From contig URNY01000152.1 of the NCBI GenBank assembly GCA_900549375.1, positions 1 through 5,830 of the forward strand: a DNA stretch of 5,830 nucleotides. The letters run 5' to 3'. Positions 5,780 to 5,830 of this stretch are shown piece by piece. The notes below the pieces were generated by a model. The model saw only the letters and a list, made by a program, of their open reading frames with translations. It made no database searches and was not told where the DNA came from. The DNA comes from an uncultured Bacteroidales bacterium. Its GTDB lineage: Bacteria; Bacteroidota; Bacteroidia; Bacteroidales; Muribaculaceae. Each line of letters opens with the position of its first letter. Positions within the stretch are counted from its first letter, which is position 1. The translations under genes and the position numbers were made by a program.

Positions 5780-5830
5780 ACTGTCCGCTAAACTTTTGAG
5801 GTCAACTGAAAATTAGGGCTGATTCCGTTT
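5780..5830. mobile_element. Possible edge of an insertion sequence (cut by window end)
   Basis: From about 5780 the sequence begins ACTGTCCGCTAAACTTTTG and continues without an open frame to the window edge. From memory this resembles the terminal repeats of some Bacteroidales transposase-bearing elements, but I cannot verify that, and neither a transposase nor the second end is in the window. The preceding 70 bases (5708-5779) hold no gene and no clear hairpin terminator for the regulator. Confidence 0.22.

Overview
The window reads as chromosomal DNA of a Bacteroidota member, most likely order Bacteroidales. Evidence: every intergenic region carries a TAnnTTTG box, the -7 element of the Bacteroidetes housekeeping sigma factor, and in the clearest case it sits 20 nt from a TTTG -33 element. 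Visible Shine-Dalgarno sequences are absent. The tRNA gene does not encode CCA. The first protein resembles the large putative porins of this phylum. Coding DNA is fairly GC-rich and the spacers are strongly AT-rich. A gut Muribaculaceae- or Bacteroides-like host is my guess, not something proven here.

Layout, left to right. (1) tRNA-His(GTG) on the minus strand (37-110), with its own promoter on the right and intrinsic terminator on the left. (2) A 309-base AT-rich spacer (112-420) with a strong rightward intrinsic terminator at 305-342 that follows no recognisable gene; it marks either a small RNA or a leader attenuator. (3) A 700-residue outer-membrane putative porin (421-2523, +). (4) A bidirectional terminator shared with the convergent next gene. 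(5) kbl, glycine C-acetyltransferase (2609-3802, -). (6) A 160-base divergent promoter region with a perfect 12-bp tandem repeat and overlapping inverted repeats in the kbl leader. (7) An NAD-dependent, SDR-type L-threonine 3-dehydrogenase (3963-4916, +). (8) A strong A6-stem-T6 terminator. (9) A TetR/AcrR-family regulator (5039-5707, +) whose start lies only 20 nt after that terminator. (10) A right-hand flank that may contain the edge of an insertion sequence.

The clear functional module is threonine catabolism. Tdh oxidises L-threonine to 2-amino-3-ketobutyrate, and Kbl cleaves this with CoA to glycine and acetyl-CoA. The two genes are transcribed divergently from closely spaced promoters, which suggests shared control. 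The porin and the TetR regulator have no obvious link to this pathway and are separated from it by terminators.

I see no CRISPR array, toxin-antitoxin pair, phage gene or defence system. The protein-coding content is ordinary. The items that deserve a second look are non-coding: the orphan terminator, the kbl leader, the near-leaderless tetR start, two mismatches in the tRNA-His acceptor stem, and the right flank.
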